Numbered from the stretch's first letter, positions 11,125 to 23,339 are shown. The stretch is 64,000 nt of DNA from Oxytricha trifallax (GCA_000711775.1 ARYC01000193.1:23002-87001), one strand, 5' to 3'. The notes: generated by a model not told the origin, from the letters alone. Program-made: numbers and translations.

Positions 11125-12402
11125 TCAAATGCGTTAGTATATCTCCCCTCCTATTAAAACTTTATTTTCCTTATTTTTAAAATTATATGCTGCTTTGACT
11201 TGGCTTAATCTACTGTCTTAAGCTAAGAAACTGTTCTAATTTTTAGAGTTAATATCGATATCCTAGAGATCATTATTTCGATTTTATATTTAGAATTCAA
11301 CTGATTAATTAAATTGCCTTACTTAGTATTAATAATCATAGTCTTAGAAGCTTCCCGTAAATAATAAAAAGTATTAAACTATGCATGAATTTAAATATTT
11401 AATTTCTTTCTATAATTGTTCATTGCCTATCACTATCCAGTTATTAACTGTGCTTGTTAATTTTAAATTCGGTTAATAAATCATTAGCTTAATCATAGTT
11501 ATTAAACTATAATAATTCTACTCTTGTTAATTCATGGATGCTTTATACTATTAGCATTCATTTTATAGTAAGCTTATGAATAAATGTTTTCCGGTTATTT
11601 AGTGATGCTGAAGAGTCTTATTGGTACTCTGATTAATAATGCAGTTATTTTTAAGTTTGACTGTGAGAGTACAATTGACATTAATCTACGGAGTAGACTC
11701 CGTTACCCATATCAAACTGGCCACTTTTGTAACTTCTTCATCGAATTGGGGAGGTTAATTTATTTCATCATTGACTCTTTCAATTGAGGATTTTTATTAA
11801 AAGAGCAGTTTATCATTTTCCTAATCTTTGTAGTATTAGCCTTCTTGACTTTCACAATCATTATCTGGGTACATGCAATCTTGATAGATTTTATTCTGAC
11901 TTCTTAGCTTACTAAGCTCAAAAGCCTCCATATTCAAGTCTCTTACATCTTCTAACTCTGTCAGGCATAATATGTAGTAAATTATATGCTACACTTCCTC
12001 TTCTTAAATATTATAGTTATAGTCGGATATTATAGGCTCTCCGATATCAATGTGAAAGGATAAGCGTAAATTAAATTATTACCGACAACGAAATTTTTCT
12101 CTCAGGTTTTTAAAAACTCTCAAGTCTTTTACACAGTAACTATCTTTAGTATACACACAAGAGTCTCTGTAAAATCTGAAATTAAAAAGGTTGTTCTCTC
12201 GATCAATATAGTCAAGAATTGTGTAATCGAAGGTTTTAATTAAAGCTGTTAAGACTCCAAAATAAACAAAATGGGATATCACTTATAAATGCTTGCTTGT
12301 CTCATTTAAATGCTAATAATAATATGGTTTTATGTTTATTACGTCTGATAAAAGTTTATTTAAAATTTCTGATATTTTAACCACGCTGCTTGTCTTCGTC
12401 AT
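11125..12402 (-). CDS. Hypothetical protein, unbroken 425-codon ciliate-code frame
   Basis: From ATG 12402 (MTKTSSVVKISEIL) to TGA 11125-11127 there is no TGA across 426 codons, although many TAA/TAG codons are present. Mean chance spacing of TGA at this composition is only some tens of codons, so this is well above expectation. The middle contains acidic/hydrophilic sequence (CMYPDNDCESQEGQYYK, about 11850) and QPPQFDEEVTKVASLIWV (about 11760). No signal peptide, transmembrane segment or known motif is evident. Upstream, the same frame reads on through one TGA (DFESLCRDIQNKNPDF), so the real N-terminus may lie earlier. Function unknown. Confidence 0.6.
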
Positions 12403-12580
12403 CAAAAATAATCTGATAATGAAATCTGGATTTTTGTTTTATATATCTCTACATAATGATTCAAAGTCTCATCTATATCGAAAATCAAAATCTTTTCTAT
12501 TCTATTTGATTTAATAAACAAATTTTATCATAATTTTGATAACATCAAATACGGGCAAATCAACCATATATCTCTATATT

Positions 12581-12850
12581 TCACTAATATCTGGCTTTGT
12601 TTTATTTCCAATATTTTTTATAGCTACAATTTATTTTGGAAGAAATGTAATTACTGTTATCATGGTTTTAATTTTAAACCTCATTTTGTCTATTACTCTG
12701 ATTTTCAGCTTTTATTTAATCATTTTCATGTTTCAAGCTATTAAGATCAATCTCAGAATTAGTAATAGGATAATTTATATATAAAAAAATACTATTAGCT
12801 ATTGTTGTTGTTTTGTGTAAATATATTTATTATCTTGACCAATTGTAGCA
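12581..12850 (-). CDS. Asn/Gln-rich coding fragment
   Basis: The minus strand reads TNSEIDLNSLKHENDQIKAE then NQSNRQNEVQNQNHDNSNY and ends at TGA 12581. Composition (N, Q, K, E) is typical of ciliate proteins, while the opposite strand gives only a Leu/Ile/Phe-rich shadow. It may be an upstream part of the 11125-12402 gene or a separate segment. No domain recognised. Confidence 0.4.
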
Positions 12851-13036
12851 CTTTTGTCATAAAATTGTTGAACTTCTAATTCCTCTTATCTTTTGATATT
12901 TAGTCGTTTTAATTTCTTTGACTATTAATTTCATAGTTATATTCTATTTTCTTAGTCAAGATTATCATCTTCTATCAGTAAAAATTTGTTTGATTAATTT
13001 ATTTCTATCTACACCTACTGCTGTGGCTGTTATTCA

Positions 13037-14097
13037 TCATTAATTTACAAAGAATTGAATTTTCTTTTTCTTGGCTTTACTGGATTTAAATTTTGTATTT
13101 ACTACGAAATTTTCAGGCTTTTTAACAAGTACATATTGATATTGCTCTTGAGGACCAGATGAAATGCTGGAATTGTTAGCATATTTAGAATTAGATTCAT
13201 TATGTTGAAAGGGATTGCTGCCATAACTAAAGGTTAAAGCAAATGTTTTTGACTTTCTTGGTCTATAATAATTACAGGATCTCTCTGCAGCATCAATTAT
13301 GAGGATAGACGAACTGCCGCTAGAGTTATTTTCTATGATGATGAGTTATTAAAATAATTGCATTGTTGCTCTTTGTAAATAGTGTTTCTATTTTTAATTG
13401 ATAGTCGATTGGAAGCCCTTACTTCTGGCTCTTTCCCTCTCAATTTTAAGCAAGGTAATTAAGCTAAAGTTATTTTATCTGAATAATAAAGTGATTATTT
13501 CAAATACATTTTACAGAAGGTTATAGCTGACTCTAATGATAGATTTATTTGAGGAACTATTGGTCTTTATAACTGAGGATTTTGAGCTTAGTTGATCATC
13601 AATATCGTCATTTGCGTTTGTACTGCTTGAAATGGAAAATTTTTAAATATAAACCTCATGTGAAGTGTAGAGCAAACAAATTATACGTCTGAAACTTACC
13701 TATCTCGTTCTTTCTTCTATTTCAATATAATGCTACTCTATGCATTTTAAGCTTTCTTACTTAGAGATATTTCGACTGTATTTGAAGAATTTCTCAATTT
13801 TCTTTCTAATTAATTGTTTTTTTAATCGATCATTTTGACATTAATTAATTGTCTTTGGCTTTCATAGTTCTTTTCAAAAGCAGATTTCATGGTCTTATTT
13901 TTGTCAAAAATTAGTTCAGGAGTACTTTAAATATAAAGAATTTATAGTATTTTCAGCATATCTTGAACTTTATTCATATTGCCTTCTATTTATCTTGTGC
14001 TTACTAGGTTTAACCCAGCTATGTTATTCACATTGATCAAATTTATAGTATATCCACCATCTTTATCTTAAATATCTCCCATATCCATTAAAAACAT
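13037..14097 (-). CDS. Hypothetical protein with Ser/Asn-rich tail
   Basis: Start MFLMDMGDIQDKDGGYTINL at ATG 14097. The frame runs through NKTMKSAFEKNYESQRQLMS to about 13865. A one-base shift then leads to LKKQLIRKKIEKFFKYSRN and onward to the C-terminus, which reads PENFVVNTKFKSSKAKKKK before TGA 13037-13039. The central part is Ser/Asn-rich (TNANDDIDDQLSSKSS; SNSKYANNSSISSGP). GTAAGT at about 13698 could open an intron, but no acceptor that keeps the frame is certain. The lysine-rich end could be a nuclear localisation signal. Not recognised; single shift may be an indel or an excised sequence. Confidence 0.5.
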
Positions 14098-14399
14098 CTG
14101 CCCCACTTAAATCACTCTCAACTGAGTTTTGTTTGATCATTTAAATTGGAGGAGGAATAGCTTTTTGTTAAACTATATAAATAAAGCTACCTTTATAATC
14201 TGATTGCTACTCGATTAATTACTCATACTAATTTGCTAATAAATTTTAATGATTGTAGGGAGTACTTTGATTACTATTTTTAGAATCATTTTCGTTTTTA
14301 CTACTAATAACTCTTTCTAATATTTCTCATTTGTGTTTTATTGATTTTTATAATATTGAGGTTGGTTAATTGAAAGTGAGGAGGCGTGAAAAAATTATT

Positions 14400-15370
14400 G
14401 TGACATTTGCCTTATATAATCCTAGTTTTTATTCTAGTCTTTTGTGAGAGGTGGACTAAACTTTTAAACTGTAAATAAAACTTATTAGAATTGATATTAT
14501 TTTTAATGTTTATCTTAAACTCTTAGAGAAGAAGCTTTTGGGGATTAATTTCATGTTTAATGATTTTATTTAAGTTTACTGTGCATATATTAAATTTATC
14601 AAGTTTTTATAAATGGTTCAATACATTCTCTCATCCTGTTTATATTCTATTTCAAATGTATCAAGAGAATTCGTTTACTCTTTCATGATAATGATTAAAT
14701 TTAATTTTTCAAAGATTAACCTATTAAAATAGTTTAATCAAATAGTATGGCTTATATATCGTTGAAATGAATTTCTTAAATTATTTCTCATACTAATCTA
14801 ATTATCTTTACTTCATAAAGCATACACAGTAGAGCTCCTAAACCAACTGTGTAAAAGTAAACTGCCTTGGTTGCCTCAAAAGCCTTAGATTAAATAATCT
14901 GTCAACTAAGTAATTGCTAAATATATATCCAACTCCTAGGATAACATAAGATGCTTCTTTGAATTTGTTAATTGATCAATGTAATCTTTTAGGAATTTGG
15001 GATTATCATTTTAGCTAGTCTATATATAAATTTTGGTTCTAAAAATTGATTTAATAGCAATACGACATTTTTTAACTTATCTTCAGCATTACTTTTTTCT
15101 ATTTCGCTGATTCTTTTTCATCAATTAACTTCTTATAGTGATTCAAGTGACTATTCTTTACATAATCACGTTTATATTTTATCCTGTTTAATCTTGTTAG
15201 AAACAGACAAATAAGAGATGTTTTGTTGACTATTTATGAGTTTATCGATTTAATTTTTAATTACATAAAAAACTTAAAGTTAATCATCAAATCTAAAGTA
15301 GTTTTAATTTATAAAGCTATTTATAATCATAACCCTTTTTATTATAAATTATATAAATAAATGTACAACG
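14400..15370 (-). CDS. Coding block, possibly upstream part of the 13037-14097 gene
   Basis: Minus-strand pieces in alternating frames read MIINSFINQNYFRFDDQL (about 15345), NSHLNHYKKLIDEKESAKQK (about 15150), LKDYIDQLTNSKKHLM (about 14990) and KAFEATKAVYFYTVGLGALL (about 14880), the last resembling a membrane segment. Frame changes every 100-250 bases prevent a gene model. This is the pattern expected of a gene split into macronuclear-destined segments, or of indel errors. Function unknown. Confidence 0.35.
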
Positions 15371-15877
15371 CTTTCACTTAAAATTGAAACATGAACAAAA
15401 TGATAAAATTTAGAGAACATCTTTGAGTTATAGGCGATAGTGAAATTAATGCTTAATTGATGAAAAAACAGTACTCTGGTACTTGAAAGCATAGAAAGAA
15501 AAGAAAGTCTCTAAATTATCAAAGATAAGCAGCAGATTTATTTAAAGCATGGTTGAGAGTAAATTAGTAACGTATAAATTATTTGAAATTTATATAGTTT
15601 CCATTACAATATAACTACCCTCTTTGGATTTAACTAAGTTTGATGCTTAATATAGAATAAGTAGACGAAAATCTGGCATAATCAATTGTTACTAATAAAT
15701 ATAGAAGCAGAGATAGATTGAAATAAATAAAGGCACACGGTAAACAATTATAATTAAAAGTACTGATTAAGAAAACATTCAGTTAAGTGTAGATACAGCC
15801 ATTAATGAAAGTAAAAAGCAATCATAAAAAGAACAAGATTTTATGAGAAAGATAAAATTTTATTTTATTGAAAGGAT

Positions 15878-16069
15878 ATGATGGACCCCAGAGGGTTTAC
15901 ACAGGAATTATTAAATATATTTGATTAATTATCCAGACATACTGCAAGAAATGAATTAGACAAAATTAAAGATATAATCAGGCAGAGAAAGAGGTTTGAG
16001 AAGGATTAATTTTCAAATTTAAGTATATACACTCCTTTAATCTCTTTAGAGACTTTATAAATTCAATGA
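15878..16069 (+). CDS. Small hypothetical ORF (63 codons)
   Basis: MMDPRGFTQELLNIFDQLSR at ATG 15878, ending at TGA 16067-16069 after a basic amphipathic stretch (ELDKIKDIIRQRKRFEKD). The same frame continues protein-like beyond the TGA (KKYP, then IRLNDLSQQIMGTRIRG to about 16310), so the TGA may be a mutation or error and the gene longer. No domain recognised. Confidence 0.4.
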
Positions 16070-16429
16070 AATACAAGTCTTAATAGCCTTCTCATCTTAA
16101 ATACAAAAGAATCAAAAAAATATCCCTGAATAAGCCTTATAAATTTGAATAAAATAATTAGAATAATTTCTAGTTATAACTTTCTTAATAATCAAACTAA
16201 AAGAATCAGATTAAATGATTTAAGTTAATAAATAATGGGAACAAGAATAAGAGGTTTAATCCCTTTCTTTAACTAAGCTAAAGTATAAAATTATGAAAAA
16301 TAATCAAAAATCTGTTTATTTATTTTGATATGAATTTATATAATAATTATATTTAAAGAGGTTAGCAGAAATTGAAATTTAGAACAGCTTTAACTTGATT
16401 GTATTAGCCTTCGTATCCACTCCATCTTG

Positions 16430-16603
16430 TCATAATTATTTGATATTCTCTCTTTTCAAGTGTCTCTTGCGTTCTTGGTCTTCTGACTTCGCTACAACTG
16501 CTGGTAAATATTGCTGAAATATAATTTTTAAGATATGTTTTTTGTAACTTACTTTTTTAATTGAGTTACCACCATCTCCACTAACATCATCATAAGACTT
16601 CAT
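16430..16603 (-). CDS. Small gene start with a likely 39-nt intron
   Basis: ATG 16603 opens MKSYDDVSGDGGNSIKK. This is followed at once by GTAAGT, and 39 nt later TTTCAG ends before QYLPAVVAKSEDQERKRHLK. The putative intron (16514-16552) is in phase, so either reading stays open to TGA at 16430-16432. Beyond this TGA the frame stays plausible (QDGVDTKANTIKLKLF). Charged, no known motif. Confidence 0.4.
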
Positions 16604-17814
16604 TTATTATAATTTATTATCAATTTAATTTATGAATTTACTTTAATAAATTATGAATGTGTAAAGCCTCCAAATCTATTGAATGTCATAATTCGAAAAT
16701 ATTTGACAATCTTTCTCCAAATAATTGATGACAAAATATTTAACAGGCATTATCAAAGTAGCGAGAAGTTCTAAATACTGTAAGAAATAATGTCTGGATG
16801 TGCATATGATTTCTCTTCATGACTTAACTTGAATAAGCCAAATAACTCGCAACTTGATGTTACAAAAGGGGGTTAAGAAATATATGAGTCTTTTTCTTCT
16901 TAAAAGTTAACTAGGAAAGATTTAATACCTCATATAGACAAACATCTAGATCGATTCACGAGGAAAGAATAGAAATTAATAAACTAATAAAAGCATAGCC
17001 CTTAACTTCTATAATAATTAGTATTAACTTAATTTCAAGTCAATAGCAAGGAAAATTTGATTAATCAACATTAAGTCAATATCAAAAAGGTTTGACTTAA
17101 ATTAAATATAACAAATAAGACTCTCATGCAAAACAGACTTCCCCTAAGAACAATTATCAATTTAAAATGAATCATAAAACTTAAGCAACACATTATAAAG
17201 CAGTTAAAATCAAATAAAAGTTCTTTCGTCAAAGTAATTGAAGAAAGTTAGACTTCAAAAGTAGAATCTCAAAAATACATTAGCATTAATTTTGTAAAAT
17301 AAAGATACAAGAAACCTTTAGAGAGTTAAATTTAATCACTGAGCTTATATAGCAGAAAAAAATTGAAAGAATAATTTAGTTAAAAAATAAAAATATATTT
17401 ATAATTTTACTTTATTTTATTTTACTATTTATTACAGATTAGAAGCTTTAGATAATCCTCAAAATTAGAATGAATAAGTTTATCAGAAGATAAAAATAAT
17501 AAAATTATAAAAAGACTGAATTAGTATTCCAAATAATTTATTTGCGAATATTTAAAATTCAACAGGATTGCTTAACCATTCTAATGAGATGTCAACATGA
17601 ATAGGTTCAAGATAACATCCTCTGTGAAGTAATTTCCACTCTTACTACGGTATTTTTAGCAGATAATGAGAATGGGTTGACTATAAACTTAATCTTTCTT
17701 TCATGAATTACCAGGTTACAGATGAAGAACCTTAGAAGTAGAAATTTTTCCTGCTTAATCAAATAACTATAATAATTTAATAAATATTAAACAAAAGAGT
17801 TAAATGATTTTACA
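16604..17814. other. AT-rich stretch without a supported gene
   Basis: Open frames are present on both strands but none gave convincing composition. A minus-strand stretch at 17600-17760 is somewhat protein-like but did not align with the missing SEC23 C-terminus. Confidence 0.35.
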
Positions 17815-18300
17815 TGTGGATATATATATGGCATCATCAATAAGTGATTGAAGCCAATTCTTAAAATTTTCATTGCTTGGATCTTTATGATAGCAAGCAT
17901 CCTCACTCTTACAATGGTTTCTCCCTTCCAAATAACTATATAGAAAAAGTTATCAAACAGCAAAATGGTGTTGTTTTTCAATGAGTCTATATCTAAAAAG
18001 ATTGGTATCGGTTTCTTAGCATCTAAGGAATATTGCATGAAAGATGGCTTAATCATGACTAAGGAATTAGTTATATTAACTTTCATTAATAGTCCTCGAT
18101 AGTGGTATGACTCATCTAGTGAAGCATTGAAAGTGTACAAGAATTAAGTTCTACGAAGATAGATCATGAACTGAAGGAACAAACTGAACTCTCGTTACAG
18201 CATGAAATCGCTTGGATAATCCTATTTATGTTATGCAAATCTAGCTGCTAGTTTGATAGGCATACGGTTGAACCATATAATAACATCAATTGAATTTTAT
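17815..18300 (-). CDS. SEC23: SEC23 (COPII coat) gene piece
   Basis: The minus strand reads IIWFNRMPIKLAARFAQ, then FSLFLQFMIYLRRTQFLYTF (one TAA read as Gln), NASLDESYHYRGLLMKVN, SLVMIKPSFMQYSL, LLFDNFFYIVIWKGETI. After a one-base shift it reads CYHKDPSNENFKNWLQ and SLIDDA. This follows the conserved order of the helical and gelsolin-like domains of Sec23 (DxxLIRL, SLYPQFMFHLRRSQF, DESxYxR, SLxMIQP, LLxDTFFxILIxHGETI, ENFxxLLQxPxDDA). Sec23 is the GTPase-activating subunit of the COPII inner coat. Homology stops abruptly near 17820 and 18300, so this is one segment, either a macronuclear-destined segment flanked by eliminated DNA or a gene fragment. The shift at about 17890 argues for decay or an error. 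Confidence 0.85.
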
Positions 18301-18671
18301 ATCTCAAAAATCTATTTTTTGTGTTCCTAATATAAGATTATAGTTTCTATTCGTAAGTAAGTTTATTGGCTAGCCTTTTTTTATTAAATTAATAATTACC
18401 TAATAATTCCATTTGTACATGACTTATTTAAAGATAATCTAAACAAAATTTATGAATTAAATTTAATATTAAATACAATATTTATACAGCAATAGTATAA
18501 AATTGAATTAATAAAAATATTAACAATGCTGATCATTAATCTATTAATTAATTTGGTGTATTTTTCTTTATAAATGATAAGAGTTTAATCTATAGTAATT
18601 ACAATTAAGTTAACAACAATTCAATTTAATTTTTAGTGTACTTTATTCGATATATTAAATTAAAATTTATT

Positions 18672-20150
18672 GGCATTTGTTCTGACCGACACCCGACCCC
18701 CCCCCGTACCCTCCTTCTTGGTAGTACGCACCACTGTCTTGGTATACCGCCCGTACCACCCCAGACCACGACCATATATCGGCGACCTCCGACGCCCCCC
18801 GTACCCCCCCTAAAATATCCTATTTCATATCAAATTTTTTATCCTTAGGGTCTAAATCGATTTCCTTCTTGACATCTCGATAGCATAAATTTTATTATTT
18901 TATATATAAAATATCATAATTTTATCAAAATTTATAAATTCTATATTAATGCCTTATATGATTTGATTATTAACTTTTGACAAGTTTCACAATGTTTTTC
19001 AATATTTTTTTGCCTATCCTTTGTGATAAATATATAAAAAATAATTTTCAATTACAAATTTTACAATTTAATTTATAATTAATTTTGGCTAAGGTGACAA
19101 ACACTCACCCCCCCATAAGGTGTACTTTTGAAATTGTATTCTGATAGAACTCGACCTCCTGAGTAAAGTTTTCTTAAGAACTAGTCGTACGCGGATAATA
19201 GTTTTTGAGATAACCAACTTCCTAAGTCGGAAAATCATGTATAAAATTAAAAAATTTGGCTTTAAAAAACATTTGACAAAATTTAAGAAAAACATTTTAC
19301 TTTCCTATTTCGAATAATTTATTTGTCTTTTAATTATCTTATCATGAAGAATTCAGCATTTATCCTCATTTTTTATTTGAAGCAAATTTAAAGTATAATT
19401 TTTAATCTCAAAATATTAAAAATTTTATGCTATTACATATAATTATAATTTTTTCAAACTATAAATTTGCTTCAAATAAAAAATGAGGATAAATGCTGAA
19501 TTCTTCATGATAAGATAATTAAAAGACAAATAAATTATTCGAAATAGGAAAGTAAAATGTTTTTCTTAAATTTTGTCAAATGTTTTTTAAAGCCAAATTT
19601 TTTAATTTTATACATGATTTTCCGACTTAGGAAGTTGGTTATCTCAAAAACTATTATCCGCGTAGACTAGTTCTCAAGAAAACTTTACTCAGGAGGTCGA
19701 GTTCTATCAGAATACAATTTCAAAAGTACACCTTAGGGGGGGGGGTGAGTGTTTGTCATCTTAGCCAAAATTAATTATAAATTAAATTGTAAAATTTGTA
19801 ATTGAAAATTATTTTTTATATATTTATCACAAAGGATAGGCAAAAAAATATTGAAAAACATTGTGAAACTTGTCAAAAGTTAATAATCAAATCATATAAG
19901 GCATTAATATAGAATTTATAAATTTTGATAAAATTATGATATTTTATATATAAAATAATAAAATTTATGCTATCGAGATGTCAAGAAGGAAATCGATTTA
20001 GACCCTAAGGATAAAAAATTTGATATGAAATAGGATATTTTAGGGGGGGTACGGGGGGTCGGGGGGGTCGGGGTAGCGGGGTATACGCAAGAAGGGGGTA
20101 GCTACAAGAAGGGAGGTTACGGGGGGGGTCGGTGTCGTCAGAACAGGCAT
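18672..20150. repeat. Large palindrome (foldback element) with G/C tracts
   Basis: Left arm about 18672-19415 and right arm about 19437-20150 are near-perfect reverse complements around a centre near 19426. For example GAAGCAAATTTA at 19379 pairs with TAAATTTGCTTC at 19462. The arms hold C/G tracts (C-rich 18690-18810; G-rich 20043-20130; C7 at 19108 against G10 at 19736), and their differences concentrate there. Short open frames inside are shadows. It may be a foldback transposon or a hairpin-type assembly chimera. Confidence 0.8.
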
Positions 20151-20156
20151 TAACTT

Positions 20157-20450
20157 AATAGAGAATATAACAGCAATAACATAGTAGCAATATCAGCAGC
20201 TATTACAACCCCAGCAATAATTTGTTTTATAGTAATAACAACAATTTTCTCAGCAAACTCTGATAGACGATGAGTTAGATAGTAGAATCAGTATGCATGA
20301 TAGCAATAATAAAGTATCTAGTTTTAATACGAACTAGAGCATATTATAAAATTGCAAGGCTTCTGATTTTGGAAATGTTCATGTATTGGGATAAAAATCA
20401 TTAAATTAGAATTGTGTCAAAATATTGCAATTGTTTGTATAAATATATAT
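20157..20450 (+). CDS. Gln-rich coding fragment next to the palindrome
   Basis: Directly beside the palindrome the plus strand reads QQQYQQLLQPQQQFVLQQQQ then SQQTLIDDELDSRISMHDSN and ASDFGNVHVLGQKSLNQN. TAA, TAG and CAA/CAG alternate in the Gln runs. The start is missing, so the palindrome may have been inserted into or beside this gene. The 3' end is unclear because AT-rich DNA remains open. No domain recognised. Confidence 0.45.
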
Positions 20451-21569
20451 AAAGCATAGAAATCAGATTAAATTTGCTTTATTAATCTCAATTCATTTAA
20501 ACATAAAAATAAAGGATTTACCAATTTAAGCAATTATATTTTTTTATTTGGTTCTCTTTTTTACTTCAAAACAAATAATATAAAAAAGATAAGATTATAA
20601 TTAATTTGACATGAATAAAAAATTAATTAAACTTAAGAGTTTTCAATTCCAATTTATTAATTATTAAGATAAATAAAAACGTAAAATTTCTAGTATTCCC
20701 CAAATTAAATTTCATTTAAAATATTCGTATTATTTAATATAAAATGTTTATTTATTATAAATGATTTAGGAAATGTTTATTTTACAATAAGTAGTTAAAA
20801 CAAAAAAACATAGACCCCTTAAAGATTTAGTGAATTTTATAATAGGTGAGCTTGCCTAGACTTAATTATTTTATGAAATAATTCCAAAATATCAGATTAA
20901 TCTAAACTAATTGCATGCTATAATTATTTTTAAAAGAAAATTTGAAACAATTGTATTATAAATTTAGTAATTTAATGTTCAAGATTAGTGGGGAAGGAGA
21001 CAATTGGTAAAGTATGTCAGGCTATGAAAAAGAATATGTAATAAATGTTTTGAAAAAGAGTCGAGTGCTTGAACTTAATCAAATTTATCATGCCATGGAT
21101 GAAATGACCATCTTATTGCTCATCTCACATCTATTAATTATTCAATTTTAAGTTTTTATATTTATATTCTAAATTTTTAAATGAATTAACTTGAAGAAAA
21201 AAATTCATAGTGTCAGTAATAACTCTTTCATTTTTTTTATAGATATGGTTTGATTTTAGATAAGGACAGGTTATATTTGGCATTTAAGTTTATAAGAGCT
21301 GGAGAGACTTTCAGATTATAAAGATTAGAGAGAGTGATCTCAAATGAATACTCTTTTCTACATTTAGATATATAATGATATTCAAATAACATTATATTTA
21401 AAGTAATATATTATTTCACAGATACTCTGTTTGTAATTTAATACTAACACTCTTTGAAAATAGTTTATAGAAATTTAAAGCCTGAATTTACTAAACTTAC
21501 CATTTTATAATTATATATTAAAATCAACCTTAAGTTTCTTTAATAAATGAATTCTTTAATAAAAAAGTT
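20451..21569. other. AT-rich stretch without a supported gene
   Basis: Mostly poly-A/T runs with short open frames; nothing recognisable. Confidence 0.35.
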
Positions 21570-21829
21570 AAAGAAAGTGACTAGGGACGTAGTGGACCTA
21601 GTAAACCGTTTATATTGCTTTAGCCTTAAACTTCCAATACTAGTCTGAAAAATACTCATACTGTGTGAAAATTAGCTCATAAGCTACTTAGTGAGATCAT
21701 AACAACCGTATACTTCAACGAGTGGCCAATATAATGAAATATATTAAGCTGAAATTCTTACAGACAGTTGAGATTTCATTAGCTCTTACCCTAGTCAGCT
21801 GTGATAACCTTATCCAGCTCCCGGAAGAC

Positions 21830-22990
21830 CATTCAAGTTAAACATATATTTGATTGACAAAAGAATCTGGCACAAACAAACTAAACAATCATTCGCCATA
21901 GCGAAGATCAAGCCAGTTCCAACTAAAAATGGTCCACACTCTGTTCATATAAACAATGTTTCCTTCAACTAGTGCGAACACACTGACAGAAGACCATCAG
22001 TTGATACTCTCCTCTAACAAAGACATAATTATCGAATGATTTAATCTTAGTAAGAACGTCTGCATAACGTTCAACAATCAAAAGCCTTCCATTTCTCCTC
22101 TTACGTCTCTCTTTAAATAGCAATAACTTCGCCAGAGACTCAAACAATTCGCCATTCTACCCAATACTATCTACTATCTTAGTTTACCTACAAAATGGGC
22201 AAATTGAACATAGATGAATCCTGAGCAAAAAACACGTGTTTTCTCTAATGCGTCATGACCCTAAGAATTAATGTCCCTATTTAATACTAAAATACACAAT
22301 CAGAGAATCACCCAAAATCTTATAATAATTACTCAAGTGGATCCACTTTAGTAACTAAGGAAACACTCAAGTGTTAAATTATATTATAATACTATCCTCA
22401 AATACAAAACATTATGAGATAAATTATGAAGGTATCAATAGCACTTGTCTCAATAAAGAAAGTACCGTCCCAACAAACAACTAAAATAACCTAAGTCGGC
22501 GCCAAGGCCGACACTTCGTTAACAAAACCCTGAGACCCCTAAATCACTGAATTCCATAGATATCTAAGATTTTAACAATAACTAGCCAATAAGAATCAAG
22601 CACAAATCCTCAAATTATATATAAAGATTGTTAATATTTAAATTATAATATTTAAACTACTGTGAAAGATTCACCAATATCAAATATGGAAAAATTAAAT
22701 GTAATAATAAATGGTGCCCAGTTTGCGATACCAGAAACTGTATGGAAAACTTTTTCACGTTCCTATTTACAGACTACGTAACACAACAAGAACTAAAAGA
22801 ACACATTCGATTCACAGTCTACGAGGACATTAGTTGCTTCAACTAAACCTCAGAAATGAACCAGACAATTGAATAACTCAGTTTTTTACAGAGAAAGAGT
22901 TTATTTTAAGCAGATAAGGTCACATAGATAAAAATGAAAGAATTAGTTTGAATTAAAGATCAAACTGAAGTGACAATTAGAGAGAGATTG
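21830..22990 (+). CDS. Unknown plus-strand ORF upstream of a retroelement-like 3' end
   Basis: The clearest frame, 21832-22223, reads KLNIYLIDKRIWHKQTKQSF, then PVPTKNGPHSVHINNVSFNQ and DRRPSVDTLLQQRHNYRM with eight or so TAA/TAG codons and no TGA. Later frames give LRKHSSVKLYYNTILKYK (about 22350), QKSAPRPTLRQQNPETPKSL-like basic sequence (about 22510) and DYVTQQELKEHIRFTVYEDI (about 22780). I found no reverse transcriptase motif. The position, ending about 70 bases before the motif at 23062, suggests the coding part of a mobile element. Direction is supported mainly by composition. Confidence 0.4.
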
Positions 22991-23061
22991 AACAGATCAA
23001 ATGATATAAAAATTTAATATAAAAGGGCTTGTCCCTTATAAGCTTTCATATTTTATTATAT

Positions 23062-23110
23062 CGGGGGTCCCAGAGACCTCAGTGTGATCATATTATTATT
23101 ATTTAATAAA
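23062..23110 (+). other. Retroelement-like 3' end: GGGGGTCCC motif plus ATT repeats
   Basis: CGGGGGTCCCAGAGACCTCA then GTGTGATCA runs into TATTATTATTATT. The same arrangement (GGGGGTCCCA, TGTGATCA, ATT repeats) occurs at 42475-42545 and a looser one at 52250-52306. Constant 3' signatures ending in short tandem repeats are typical of non-LTR retrotransposons; this assignment is inference. Confidence 0.45.
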
Positions 23111-23339
23111 TAAATTTTTCATTATAAAATTTTTAAAAAAAAGAAATATTAAATAAGTTTTATATCAAGCGATGATCACATAAAAATAACTGATATTGGA
23201 ATTTGCAAATAAAATCGTTGATCGCACTTTCACTCTAGGAGGTACTCAATAATATTTAACTCCATAAATTATAATGACCATGGGACATAATTATGGGGTT
23301 GAGTGGTGAGCTCTGAGAATAGTCTTGTTTGAGATGTTT

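Noticed and set aside
12536-12784. Plus-strand frame with apparent transmembrane segments
   Set aside because: Shadow of the Asn/Gln-rich minus-strand frame; Leu/Ile/Phe richness follows from T-rich antisense.
18636-19295. Pro-rich plus-strand frame and minus-strand frame in the palindrome arms
   Set aside because: Both lie in inverted arms dominated by C/G tracts; composition comes from the tracts and no start or homology supports coding.
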